Shown: positions 35,001-47,049, counted from the stretch's first letter. The stretch: DNA of 64,000 nt from Chamaelirium japonicum (GCA_947650365.1 CANTAL010000140.1:434001-498000), one strand, 5' to 3'. The notes: generated by a model from the sequence alone, not told the origin. Numbers and translations: made by a program.

Positions 35001-38000
35001 CATTCTAATTCATTCGCACAATCTGTTCCAATTCATTCGTATGAACTATTCTAATTCATTCATACGAACTATTCTAATTAATTCCCACGATCCACTCTAA
35101 TTCATTCGTACGAACTATTCTATTTCATTCGTACGAACTATTCCAATTCATTCATTCGATCCATTCTAATTCATTATGTATCCATTGTACGAATATATTA
35201 GAATTGCTCGTACGAATGAATTAGAATAGATCGAGCGTATGAATTAGAATGAATCGTACGAATGAATTAGAATAGATCGTGCAAATGAATTAAAATGGAT
35301 CGTACGAGTGAATTTGAATGGATACAATCATACAAATGAATTAGAATAGCTTGTACGAATGAATTAGAATAGATCATGAGAATGAATTAGAATGGATCGA
35401 AATTAGAATAGATCGTGCAAATGAATTGGAATAGCTGGTATGAATGAATTAGAATGGATCATGCGAATGAATTAGAATGGATCATACGAATGAATTAGAA
35501 TGGATCGTACGAATGAAATAGAATGGATCGTGCAAATGAATTAGAAAGGATCGTACGGATGAATTAGAATGGATACATTCGTACGAATGAATTAGAATAG
35601 CTCGTACGAATGAATAACAATGGATCGTACGAATGAATTAGAATGGATCCCGCGAATGAATTAGAATGGATCGTACGAATGAATTAGAATGGATCGTGCG
35701 AATGAATTAGAATGGATCGTACGAATGAATTAGAATGGATATATTCGTACGAATGAATTGGAATAGCTTGTTCGGATGAATTAGAATAGATCGTGCGAAT
35801 GAATTAGAATGGATCGTACGAATGAATTAGAATTGATCATACGAATAAATTAGAATGGATCATACAAATGAATTAGAATAGATACATTTGTCTGAATGAA
35901 TTTTAATAGCTCGTACGAATGAATTAGAATAGATCATGCGAATGAATTAGAATGGATCGTACGAATGAATTAGAATAGATCGTGCGAATGAATTAGAATG
36001 GATCATACGAATGAATTAAAAAAGATACATTCGTACGAATAAATTAGAATAGATCGTGCGAAAAAATTAGAATAGCTCGTACGAATGAATTATTATGGAT
36101 CGTATGAATGAATTAGTTATGATCGTGCGAATGAATTAGAACGGATCGTACGAATGAATTAGAATGGATCGTCCGAATGAATTAGAATGGATCGTACGAA
36201 TGAATTAGAATGGATCGTGCGAATGAATTAGAATGGATCGTACGAATGAATTAGAATGGATACATTCGTACAAATAAATTAAAATAGCTCGTAGGAATGA
36301 ACTATTCATAGATCGAGCAAATGAATTAGAATGGATCGTACGAATGAATTGGAATGGATCGTGCGAATAAATTAGAATGGATCGTACGAATGAATTAAAA
36401 TAGATTGTGCGAAAGAATTAGAATGAATCATACGAATGAATTAGAATCGATCGTGTAAATGAATTAGAATGGATCGTACGAATGAATTAGTACTGATACA
36501 TTCGTACGAATGAATTAAATAGCTCGTACGGATGAATTAGAAAAGATCATGCAAATGAATTAGAATGGATCGTACGAATAAATTAGAATGAATTATGCGA
36601 ATGAATTAGAATGGATCGTACGAATGAATTAGAATGGATACATTTGTACGAATGAATTCGAATAGCTCGTACGAGTGAATTAGAATAGATCGTGCGAATG
36701 AATTAGAATGGATCGTACGAATGAATTAGAATGGATCGTGCGAATGAATTAGAATGGATCGTACAAATGAATTAGAATGGATACATTCGTACGAGTGAAT
36801 TAGAATAGCTCGTACGAATGAATTAGAATAGATCATGAGAATGAATTAGAATGGATTGTATGAATGAATTAGAATGAATCGTGCGAATGAATTAGAATGG
36901 ATCGTACGATCTATTCTAATTGTTTCCTACAAGCTATTCTAATTCATTCGTACGAATGTATCCATTCTAATTCATTCGTACGATCCATTCTAATTCATTC
37001 GCACGATCCATTCTAATTCATTCGTACGATCCATTCTAATTCATTCACACGCTCTATTCTAATTCATTCGTACAAACTAATCTAATTCATTTATACGAAT
37101 GTATCTATTCTAATTCATTCGTACGATCCATTTTTATTCATTCACACGATCCATTCTAATTCATTCATATGAACTATTCGAATTCATTCGTACGAGCTAT
37201 TCTAATTCATTCGTACAAATGTATCCATTCTAATTCATTCGTACGATCTATTCTAATTCATTCGCACGATCTATTCTAATTCATTCGTACGATCCATTCT
37301 AATTCATTCGCCCGATCTATTCTAATTCATTCGTACGAGCTATTCTAATTCATTCGTACGATCCATTTTAATTCATTCGTGCGATCTACTCTAATTTATT
37401 TGTACGAGCTATTCTAATTCATTTGCATGATCTATTCTAATTCATTTGTACGAACTATTCTAATTCATTCATACGAATGTATCCATTCTAATTCATTCGT
37501 ACGATCTATTCTAATTCATTCGTACGATCCATTCTAATTCATTCGCATGATCTATTCTAATTCATTCGCATTATCTATTCTAATTCATTCGTACGAGCTA
37601 TTCTAATTCATTCGTACGAATGTATCCATTCTAATTCATTTGTACGATCCATTCTAATTCTTTCGCACGATCCATTCTAATTCATTCGTACGATCTATTC
37701 TAATTCATTCGCACGATCTATTCTAATTCATTCGTACGATCCATTCTAATTCATTCACACGATCTATTCTAATTCATTCGTACGAGCTATTCTAATTCAT
37801 TCGTCCGATCTATTCTAATTCATTCGTACGATCTATTCTAATTCATTCGTACGAGCTAATGTAATTCATTCGTACGAATGTATCCAATCTAATTTATTCG
37901 TATGATCTATTCAAATTAATTCGCACGATCCATTCTAATTCATTCATATGATCTATTCTAATTCATTCACTCGATCTATTCTAATTCATTCGTATGAGCT

Positions 38001-40811
38001 ATTCTAATTCATTTGTAAGATCCATTCTATTTCATTTGCATGATCTTGTCTAATTCATTCGTACAAGCTATTCTAATTCATTCGTACGATCCATTCTAAT
38101 TCATTCGCACGATCCATTCTAATTCATTAGTACGATCCATTCTAATTCATTCGCATGATCCATTCTAATTCATTCGTATGATCCATTCTAATTCATTTGC
38201 ACGATCTATTGTAATTCATTCGCACGATCTACTCTAATTCATTCGTATGAGCTATTCTTATTCATTCGTACGAGATATTCTAATTCATTCGTACGATCTA
38301 TTCTAATTCATTCGCACAATCCGTTCTAATTTAATCGTACGATCCATTCTAATTCATTCGCACGATCTATTCTAATTCATTCGTATGAGCTATTCTAATT
38401 CATTCGTACTAATGTATCCATTCTAATTCATTCTTATGATCCATTCTAATTGATTCGTACGATCCATTCTAATTCATACGCACTATCTATTCTAATTTAT
38501 CTGCACGAGCTATTCCAATTCATTCGTACGAATGTATCTTTTCTAATTCATTCGTATGATCCATTCTAATTCAGTCATATGATCCATTCTAATTCATTCG
38601 CACGAACTATTCTAATTCATTCGTACAAGCTATTCTAATTAATTTATACGAATGTATCAATTTTAATCAATTTGTACGATCCATTCAAATTCATTCACAC
38701 GATCCAGTCTAATTCATTCATATGATCCCTTCTAATTCATTCGCACGATCTATTCTAATTCATTCGTACGAGCTATTCTAATTCATTCGTACGAATGTAT
38801 CCATTCTAATTCATTCGCACGATCCATTCTAATTCATTCGTATGATCCATTCAAATTCATTTGCACGATCTATTCTAATTCATCCGTACGAGCTATTCTA
38901 ATTCATTCATACAAATATATCCATTCTAATCCATTCGTACGATTTATTCTAATTCATTCGCACGATCCATTCTAATTCATTCGTACGATCCATTCTAATT
39001 CATTCGCACAATCTATTCTAATTTATTCATACGAGCTATTCTAATTCATTCATATGAATGTATCCATTATAATTCATTCGTATGATCCATTCTAATTCAT
39101 TTGCACGATCCATTCTAATTCATTCATACAATCTATTCTAATTCATTCATACAAGCTATTCTAATTCATTCATACGATCTATTCTAATTCATTCATACAA
39201 GCTATTCTAATTCATTCGTACGAATGTATCCATTATACTTCATTCGTACAATCCGTTCTAATTCATTCACACGATCCATTCTAATTCTTTCGTACAATCC
39301 ATTTTAATTCATTCGCACGATCTATTCTAATTCATTCGTACGAGCTATTCCAATTCATTTGTACGAATGTATCCATTCTAATTCATTCGTATGACAAATT
39401 CTAATTCATTCGCATGATCCATTCTAATTCATTCGTACGAGCAATTCTAAGTCATTCGTACGAATGTATCCATTCTAATTCATTCGTACGATCCATTCTA
39501 ATTAATTTGCACGATCTATTCTAATTCATTCGCACGATCTATTCTAATTCATTCGTACGAGCTATACTAATTCATTCGTACGAATGTATCCATTCTAATT
39601 CATTCATACGATCCATTCTAATTCATTCGCACGATCCATTCTATTTCAATCGTACGATTCATTAAAATTCATAAGCACGATCCATTCTAATTCATTCGTA
39701 CGAGCTATTCTAATTCATTCGTACGAAAGTATCCATTCTAATTCATTCTTATGATCCATTCTAATTCATTCGCACGATCCATTCTTATTCATTCGTATGA
39801 TCCATTCTAATTTATTCGCACGATCGATTCTAATTCATTCGTACGATCCATTCTAATTCATTCGCACGATCTATTCTAATTCATTTGTACGAGCTATTCT
39901 AAATCATTCGTATGATCCATTCTAATTCATTCGCACGATCTATTCTAATTCATTCCTATGAACTATTCTAATTCATTCATACGAGCTATTCAAATGTATC
40001 CCGTACGAATGAATTAGAATGGATACATTCGTACTAATGAATTAGAATAGCTCGTACGAATGAATTAGAATAGATCGTGTAAATGAATTAGAATGGATCG
40101 TACGAATTAATTAGAATGGATCATGCGAAAGAATTAAATAGATCGTGCGAATGAATTTAGAATGGATACATTCATACGAATGAATTGGAATAGCTTGTAT
40201 GGATGAATTAGAATAGATCATGCGAATGAATTAGAATGGATCGTACGAATGAATTAGAATGGATCGTGCGAATGAATAAGAATGGATCGTGAGAATTAAT
40301 TAGAACGGATACATTCGTACGAATAAATTAGAATAAATCGTGCGAATTAATTAGAATGGATGGTTCGAATGGATTAGAATGGATCATGCGAATGAATTAG
40401 AATGGATCGTACGAATGAATTAGAATGGATTCATTCGTACGAATGAATTAGAATAAATCATACGAATGAATTAGAATAGCTCGTACGAATGAATTAGAAT
40501 ATATCGTACAAATGAATTAGAATGGATTCTGTGAATGAATTAGAATGGATCGTACGAAAAAAAATAGAATGGATACATTCGTACGAATGAATTAGAATAG
40601 CTCGTACGAATGAATTTGAATGGATCATGCAAATGAATTAGAATAGATCGTACGAATTATTTAGAATGGATCGTGCGAATGAATTATAACGGATCGTGCG
40701 AATGAATTAGAATGGATCGTATGAATGAATTAGATTGGATCGTGCGAATGAATTAGAATTGATCGTGCGAATGAATCAGAATGGATCGTATGAATGAATT
40801 AGAATGGATAT
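26003..40811. repeat. 23-bp satellite array, central block, with orientation switches
   Basis: 14.8 kb of the 23-bp monomer. Its higher-order period is 143 bp (six monomers plus ACATT); for example, the ACATT insert at 36640 recurs at 36783. Orientation by segment: plus to 27562, minus to 27751, plus to 30879, minus to about 35185, plus to 36905, minus to about 40000, plus to 40811. All three plus-to-minus junctions have the palindrome GATCGTACGATC (27557-27568, 30874-30885, 36900-36911). The minus-to-plus junction at 27746-27757 is ATTCGTACGAAT. The array contains no gene or other element. Confidence 0.95.
40807..40811. repeat. Target-site duplication of element C (GATAT)
   Basis: GATAT precedes the C 5' LTR and is repeated at 48029-48033 after the 3' LTR. 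The rejoined target is GGATAT-ATTCATACG, the variant form of the satellite GGATAC-ATTCG junction. Confidence 0.92.
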
Positions 40812-41703
40812 TGTGGGTGCAAATTTTGGCAAGAAGTCTGCAAACAGCGGGACCCGCCGGCCCTGCCTGGTGGGCCCCCGAGTACCACAGCGGGACCCAC
40901 CGGCCCTGCCTGGTGGGCCCCCGAAGACAACAGCGGGACCCACCGGCCCTGCCTGGTGGGCCCCCCGAGTACCACAGCGGGACCCACCGGCCCTGCCTGG
41001 TGGGCCCCCGAAGACAACAGCGGGACCCACCGGCCCTGCCTGGTGGGCCCCCGATTACAACAGCGGGACCCACCGGCCCTGCCTGATGGGCCCCCGAAGA
41101 CAACAGCGGGACCCACCGGCCCTGCCTGGTGGGCCCCCGAGTACCACAGCGGGACCCACCGGCCCTGCCTGGTGGGCCCCCGAAGACCACAGCAGGACCC
41201 ACCGACCCTGCCTGGTGGGTCCCCGAAGACCACAACGGGACCCACCGGCCCTGCCTGGTGGGCCCCCTAAGACGGCAGCGGAGCCCACCAGCCTTACCTG
41301 GAGGATCCCCAGATACGACAGTAGAAAACCGCAATTTACCACCAGAGAATCCTATAAATAGTAGAGCCTTCAGAAGGAGAAGGGATCGAAATCTAATATC
41401 CAGGTCAAAATCCAGAAACCAGAGCTCTGGAATTTCTATCGTTCGAGGTCACTTCGAACGAAGTGTTAGTGAATTCGGGTTGCTCCCTATAACACGGAGA
41501 CGTAGGCTTCGGCTGAACTCCGAGATCACACTTGTGTCAACCTTCTCTCTACTTGTATGCTTAAAGCACTAACTCTAAGCCATCGAGACGTCAACCTTCA
41601 AACCTACCTTCCAATCAACAGATCGACCAACGGTCTTCAACTTCAACTTCAATTGACTGGTGAGGCGAGGTCTTCGGGTCGGCACGAAGATTTTTCCCCC
41701 ACA
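40812..41703 (+). repeat. 5' LTR of element C with ten U3 repeat units
   Basis: The LTR is 892 bp, TGTGGG...CCCACA. U3 carries ten units of 43 bp (GGGACCC cores at about 40849, 40892, 40935, 40979, 41022 and so on to 41237), against four in A. TATAAATA is at 41353-41360. Compared with the 3' LTR it lacks about 76 bp after 41440 (present as about 47690-47765), in the region just after the TATA box. Confidence 0.94.
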
Positions 41704-41706
41704 GTT

Positions 41707-41726
41707 TGGCACCGTCTGTGGGATCC
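41707..41726 (+). other. Primer binding site of element C, one-base variant
   Basis: TGGCACCGTCTGTGGGATCC, in which the G of TGGCGCC is A. This is a G-to-A change compared with A, B and D and may reduce tRNA pairing. Confidence 0.75.
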
Positions 41727-41871
41727 GTTCAAAAAGCTCAGTGCACTCGATGACAATATCGGATCGGTTGAGCAGACAACTGATCTTCAAAGTCAAACTT
41801 CTAAGCTCCCTCAGTTGAGCAGACAACCGAATGGACATGAGCGATCTGGTTGCTTCCTCCGCTTTCACTGA

Positions 41872-42072
41872 ATGGCGAAGACTCTATCAGGATCATCCAG
41901 AGGGAAGTTACTCAGAACGATATCAGTTTTGACCCGAGACTCACTCAATGAGTCGGTGGCTCAACTTCAATCCAACAACCCATTCTTTCTAGACAATCAG
42001 TCGTCGACATCTGCCATTGATATCCTAAGCCTTTCAATTCTGACTCTCCTCCAATCCCTATATTGGGGGTGA
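41872..42072 (+). pseudogene. gag N-terminal remnant of element C
   Basis: A 66-codon ORF whose DNA aligns with the gag start of A and B: ATGGCGA at the start and a shared TCAATGAGTC about 70 bases later. It then departs and stops. No capsid domain or zinc knuckle remains. Confidence 0.65.
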
Positions 42073-42141
42073 TGTTTGGAACGAAAGGGCTCACCTAAAG
42101 ACTACAACGAGGTGATTGGCAAAGGCATGTGCTATATATCC

Positions 42142-42295
42142 ACAAAGTCCGAGGTGCACTCGCTGCCTCGACATTCGGCGAAGCCCAAGGAGACAGCCTT
42201 GGCACTCGAATGCAAAGTCTGAGGTGCACTCGTTGCCTCGACATTCGACGAACCTCAAGGAGACAGCCTTGGCAATCGAATGCAAAGTCCGAAGC
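42142..42295 (+). repeat. Direct duplication of hairpin modules, element C
   Basis: Two copies of a unit of about 70 bp, starting CAAAGTCYGAGGTGCACTCG. Each copy has two inverted repeats: CGAGG...CCTCG (42150-42170; GAGG...CCTC at 42221-42239) and CCAAGG...CCTTGG (42185-42202; CAAGG...CCTTG at 42256-42271). The same type of module recurs at 43941-44577. Confidence 0.75.
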
Positions 42296-42302
42296 GCTTA
42301 TC

Positions 42303-43371
42303 TAGGCAAATACAAATCGACTATCAAGAGTCGCCTAAAGTTACCATCGAACAACAAATTATCGCCTCCACAGATAGGTCTGGGGGTTGGAGACTCCCAA
42401 CCTTCAATCTTACTATGGCGCACGAACTCGAAGATTGGAGATAGCCAATCTTCGACTTCTTCAAAGAAGGCCGAATGCAGAATATTCAATTCAAGCCAGA
42501 AGACTTCAAAGAAAACTTCCATACTACAATCTTCAAGATGCAGATCTCTACTTCAGGTCACACAATGGGATACTGCTCAAATGTGTTGGCCCCACACAAG
42601 CAAAGGCGATTCCAATCAACGTCCACTCTGGATCCTGTGGAAATCATTCCAGAGGAAGGTCTCTCGAAGCCAAGACGAAGCTACAAGGCTACTACTAGCC
42701 AACTATGGCAAGAGATGCCCATGAAATAGTTCAAAGGTGCGAGCCTTGTCAACGACAAGCTTGAGCCATCCATCTCCCAGCAGATGAACTCTATCCACTG
42801 ACGAGTCCATGGCCCTTCTACCAATGGGGGTTAGAATTCTTGGGTCTACTCAACATCGAGGTACCCTCAATGCAATGGACAAGCCGAAGCCTCATATGGA
42901 GCTGTGGGAGAAGGTTCTACCAGAAGTCTTGTGGGGCTATCAAATTACCCCGAGAAGATCGACTGGGTCCTCACCCTTTCGCCTGACGTATGGATTGGAG
43001 GCAGTACTCCCAACAGTAGTTCTCCCAATAGAAACCATCTCCAACACCTTGAAGACCAGAGCAGTCGAAGAAGGGATAAACGATGAGCTCCGAATCGACG
43101 ATCTTGACTTCTCCGAAGAACTGCGAGATCAGGCGATCTTTCGTATTGCGAACTACCAATAGAAGATCAAGCGAGCCTATGACCATAGGGTTGTCAAGAC
43201 AATTTCCTATCGAAAGCCCGGTACTCAGAGCAGTCTTTTCCAATACAAGAGAGGAGCAGTGGGAAACTAACTCCCAACTGGGAAGGAACCTACACCGTCG
43301 AATCTATCGCAAGCAAAGGACCTTATCGACTGATCTCGCCAAAAAGAGATAGATTTCCGTCTCTGATGTAA
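42303..43371 (+). pseudogene. pol remnant of element C (RNase H-integrase linker and integrase parts)
   Basis: From 42303 the DNA matches the end of the second RNase H and the linker of A and B. The integrase zinc-binding start (HSGSCGNH, KTKLQGYY) follows. TAG at 42696-42698 replaces the TGG found in B. Near 42840 the sequence jumps from the WGLDFLG region to just before the catalytic Glu region, so the two catalytic Asp residues are deleted. The integrase C-terminal part (about 42900-43162) ends at TAG 43160-43162, where A and B have CAG. Decayed similarity continues to about 43371. Confidence 0.85.
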
Positions 43372-43522
43372 TTTCTATGCTGAATAAAGATTGCTCTCAA
43401 ACGTCTACTTGTCCATTCAAATTCTGAGTTATGAGACAGCGCAACATTCAGTTTCAAACCTTCAAGCAAATTCAAGTTGAGCCAGCTCAACCTTCAAGCA
43501 ACAAGGTCGTTTAACAAGTTTA

Positions 43523-43869
43523 GGGCCTCGTGTTGCGACACGACCCTTTACGTGCAAATGTTAAACGGTTTCGGGTTGTGAAACAGCACACACTCTCAAT
43601 TTCAATCTCCAATGTCGTTTAACAAGTTTAGGGCCTCGTGTTGCGACACGACCCTTTACGTGCAAATGTTAAACGGTTTTGGGTTGTGAAATAGCACAAC
43701 TCTCAATTTCAAGCTACCAGGTCGTTTAACAAGTTTAGGGTCTCGTGTTGCGACACGACCCTTTACGTGCAAATGTTAAACGGTTTCGGGTTGTGAAACA
43801 GCACAACTCTCAATATAAAGCTACCAGGTCGTTTAACAAGTTTGGGGCCTCGTGTTGCGACACGACCCC
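43523..43869. repeat. 107-bp tandem array with TGCG-loop hairpins, element C
   Basis: Four units of 107-108 bp, with hairpins at 43523-43546, 43631-43654, 43738-43761 and 43844-43869. The core is CTCGTGT-TGCG-ACACGA within GGG...CCC. A and B have GAGT-TGCG-ACTC at the homologous place, so pairs have changed on both sides while the stem and loop stay. AATAAA at 43383-43388 lies upstream. Confidence 0.85.
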
Positions 43870-43940
43870 TTATGTGCAAATGTTAAACCTATTAAATTCA
43901 TTATATTCTATTCAGAATATCAACACTCAGATACATAATC

Positions 43941-44577
43941 CGAGGCACCTTCGCTGCCTCGACTCGCAGACAAAGTCCGAGGCGACCATCGCCTTGGCAC
44001 TCAGCAAGTCCAAAATCCGAGACTTGCTCTCGGCACCCTAGCGAAGCCCCAAGCTCTCAGCCCCAACACATCTCGACATAAAGATCAAGGTCCAACGCGT
44101 TCTGCAGCATTCAGCCAACGTCGCTCCAAAGGCAGGACATCCCTCAAACTTACCAAGTCACTACAGAAGACTTCTACCACTCGACACTCGAATAAGAGAG
44201 CATCACGCGCTCTCATGCTCGAGGAAGACGCGTTCTAGAAGTCCACCACCGATGAGGGGGTGAATCTACACTCTTCTATAGCTAGCATCTACATACAAAG
44301 ACATGTGCTCCGCGCTCCAAATTAGTTAAGAGAACGTTGCAACCCAACTCCTATGAACTGAGGAGATAGGAGAAACAATCCTCCAACAACTTACAGACGA
44401 AGACTCATCAATCATTCAAGGGCAAAGTCTGAGGCATGAACCGCAGCATTCGAACAAAGTCCAAATTTAGTCCTAGTATTTGGTAGCAAAGTCCGAGACC
44501 GACATCTTGGCATTTGGTCGAAAGTCCAAGCTTGCAACCTTGGCGCGTGGCAGCAAAGTCCGAGACCTGAGTCTCGG
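43941..44577. repeat. Array of variable hairpins in a common frame, element C
   Basis: Repeated modules of the form AAAGTCC-stem-loop-stem-GGCA. Examples: CGAGGC...GCCTCG (43941-43961), CCGAGGC...GCCTTGG with one G-T pair (43977-43997), CCGAGA...TCTCGG (44017-44033), CCAAAT...ATTTGG (44462-44484), CCGAG...CTTGG (44494-44511), CCAAG...CTTGG (44526-44543), and CCGAGAC...GTCTCGG with a four-base loop (44560-44577). Stem sequences differ but complementarity is kept. Between 44034 and 44461 only a weak copy near 44430 is seen. Confidence 0.75.
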
Positions 44578-44579
44578 CA

Positions 44580-45950
44580 TTCAATCGAAATCTTCGCTCA
44601 TGGCCTCAACACTATCCATTAGCAAGACATTCAAATTCTATTCAGAACACCCAAACATTCAATTGCTTTTCTAAGTTAGCAAGCACCAACTACTGTGAGA
44701 GGGTTTGCGATCACAACATGATGTTCAGTGCTACAAATGGTCGATCGATGGTCGATCTTCCGACTACCTTCAACCTTTCGACAATAGCTGATTGTCACGA
44801 CTGATCGGTCAAAACTCGCTGCAACTTCTTCGAAGTACAACAAATATATTGATCCCCTAGATTGTTACCCATAAATCGATTGGCTAACATTTGAGCGGGG
44901 GTTGCTTATGTCTTCCCACATGTTCGATGCTTGATGAACACCAATTAAAGACGACTTTACTCGATCGAAGAATCATGCTCGCAAACAATGGACAAGACTA
45001 CACACTTTCATTACGTGGGGGACCTCTCAAACTTGAAGAGAACAGGTGCATTCAATCGCATGCATTGAGCTATCAGCCACCTAATTCAACTCGCTGCGAG
45101 TACATAATCACATTCCCAACATCCATTACTTTCACCTCCCCATCAAAGCAACATCAATGGCCATGATTCGTTATCCATTGTTTGGGGTTGCCAACTTGGC
45201 ATGGCATTCACCTAAAGCACAAAGTTTGTATGGCATCTCATGGCCCCCTTCAAATGTTTCCAGCAGCAATGAGGACATGCACCACATGATGGAGTTGGCA
45301 ACACAAGATGGCAAAACGAGTTGGCTATGTTGCCACATCATGCTCCACCAAATGAGAGTCCACCAGCACTCCTCATCACGTGGAGATGGCAAAGCCATCC
45401 ATTGCCGTCCCGTCAACCCGGATCAAGAGCAGCTCATGAAGTCACAACGTGACTGCACAATTAAATTAGAGCAGCCCTCCTCTTGTGAAGTCACAACCCG
45501 TGACTTCACAGCAGAGTTTGAGCAGTCCCAACCCGTGACTGCACAGTGAGGTTTGAGTAGCCGCTGAAGATTGTGATCCCCCGACCCATGACTGTACAGT
45601 GGCTCAGATCTTCTATTCTCCGGTGTCAACAAAGCAATGCAGCTGTTGCCCACTACCCACCTTTCAAAAGACATCAACGGCCATAATTTGTGCCATCAAT
45701 CACAGCCTCTGCGTGGCAATCGGTCATGGACCCATTGACCCGATCGACGGCTAGAAGTGATACCCTCCAATCAAGGCAGCAGAGCCCGTGATTTCATCCC
45801 GTGGTTTTACAGTGGATAAAGATCTTCTTCTCTCCCACCGACGACCACGAAGCGATGAAGCTCCGCCCCTCCCAATCGAGCACAGCTGCAGCGTCCCCTA
45901 TCTTCACCGACAATGGCAACTCCACCGTAGATTGGCTGCCGGCGACCGAT
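44580..45950. other. Unrecognised internal segment of element C
   Basis: This 1.4-kb stretch has no counterpart in A or B. The longest ORF (45157-45549, plus, 130 codons) overlaps an open minus-strand frame and has no recognisable domain, so I do not call a gene. Near 45430-45605 a degenerate repeat of about 50 bp contains CCGTGACTGCACAG-like text three or four times. It may be captured host DNA or a relic of a lost ORF. Confidence 0.5.
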
Positions 45951-46945
45951 CGGGCAAAACCAACCGGTCAAGGTTTCAGTGATCGGTCGCCAAGGGGGTT
46001 TTTCTACAGATTTAGTTCAAAATTTGCCGATCAGTGCTTCCGATCGGTAAAAATTTGCCGATCAGTGCTTTCGATCGGTAAAAATTTGCCGATCAGTGCT
46101 TCCGATCGGTAAATATTTGCCGATCAGTTCTTTCGATCGGTCAAAATTTGCCGATCGGCAACCTCGATCCCCTTTTTCCCCTTCATCCTCCACCTGATCG
46201 GCCAAAATCCTACTGGATCTGACGCCAAACGTGGATATCCAACCGATCAACCAATTCCTGACCGGCTGTTTTTGTCCGATCGGTGAAATTCACCCGATCG
46301 GCGAAATTCTCCTGAACGGTGATCTGCACCCGATCGGCTACCTCCACCCGATCGGCGATTTGCACCCGATCAATCAACCTTCTTCTCTCAATGGGTCATC
46401 TATAGCTGCAATCAATCCTCCCCTCTTCGATCTAATCCATCAGATCTAATCCGCGACCCTGGTAGAGGGTCTTTCGTTGAATTTGACCTCGACCGGTTGA
46501 ATTTGACCGATCACCGTGACCGATCACCTTGACCGATCACCTTGACCGATCACTTTGACCGATCACTTCGACCGATCACTTTGACCGATCGGTCGAATTT
46601 CTACTGGATCGGTCAAAAAACTATGTTTTTTGACCGATCACTTCGACCTCGACCGGTTGAATTTGACCGATCACCGTGACCGATCACTTTGACCGATCAC
46701 CTTGACCGATCACTTTGACCGATCACTTCGACCGATCACCTTGACCGATCGGTCGAATTTCTACTGGATCGGTCAAAAAACTATGTTTTTTGACCGATCA
46801 CTTCGACCTAGACCGGTTGAATTTGACCGATCACCGTGACCGATCACTTTGACCGATCACCTTGACCGATCACTTTGACCGATCACTCAACTTTAACCGA
46901 TCGGTCAACTTTGACCGATCGGTCAAGATTGACCGATCAGTCCTT
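45951..46945. repeat. CGATCGG-type tandem arrays before the 3' LTR, element C
   Basis: Two arrays. At 46021-46150 there are four copies of a 31-bp unit with GCCGATCAGTGCTT and CGATCGGTAAA. At about 46485-46900 a 160-bp unit (starts near 46485, 46645 and 46805) is made of runs of GACCGATCAC. They occupy the same place as the 118-bp and 135-bp arrays of B and A, share the GACCGATC motif and the GTTTTTTGACCGATCAC text, but have a different unit. 46946-47050 is spacer. Confidence 0.85.
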
Positions 46946-47049
46946 TGGCGCTAACACTCGATAAGCTTCTTTAAATTTTTTCGTGGCAGGGGGTCGTTAG
47001 CTTTGCACCACGAATCCAAGCCAGCCAAGGTGGCCTCTTACCTAATTTG

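Noticed and set aside
26003..40811. CRISPR-like regular repeats
   Set aside because: Monomers are contiguous with no unique spacers and sit in a plant retrotransposon context.
45157..45549. 130-codon ORF in element C
   Set aside because: Overlaps an open frame on the other strand, has no recognised domain and no counterpart in A or B.
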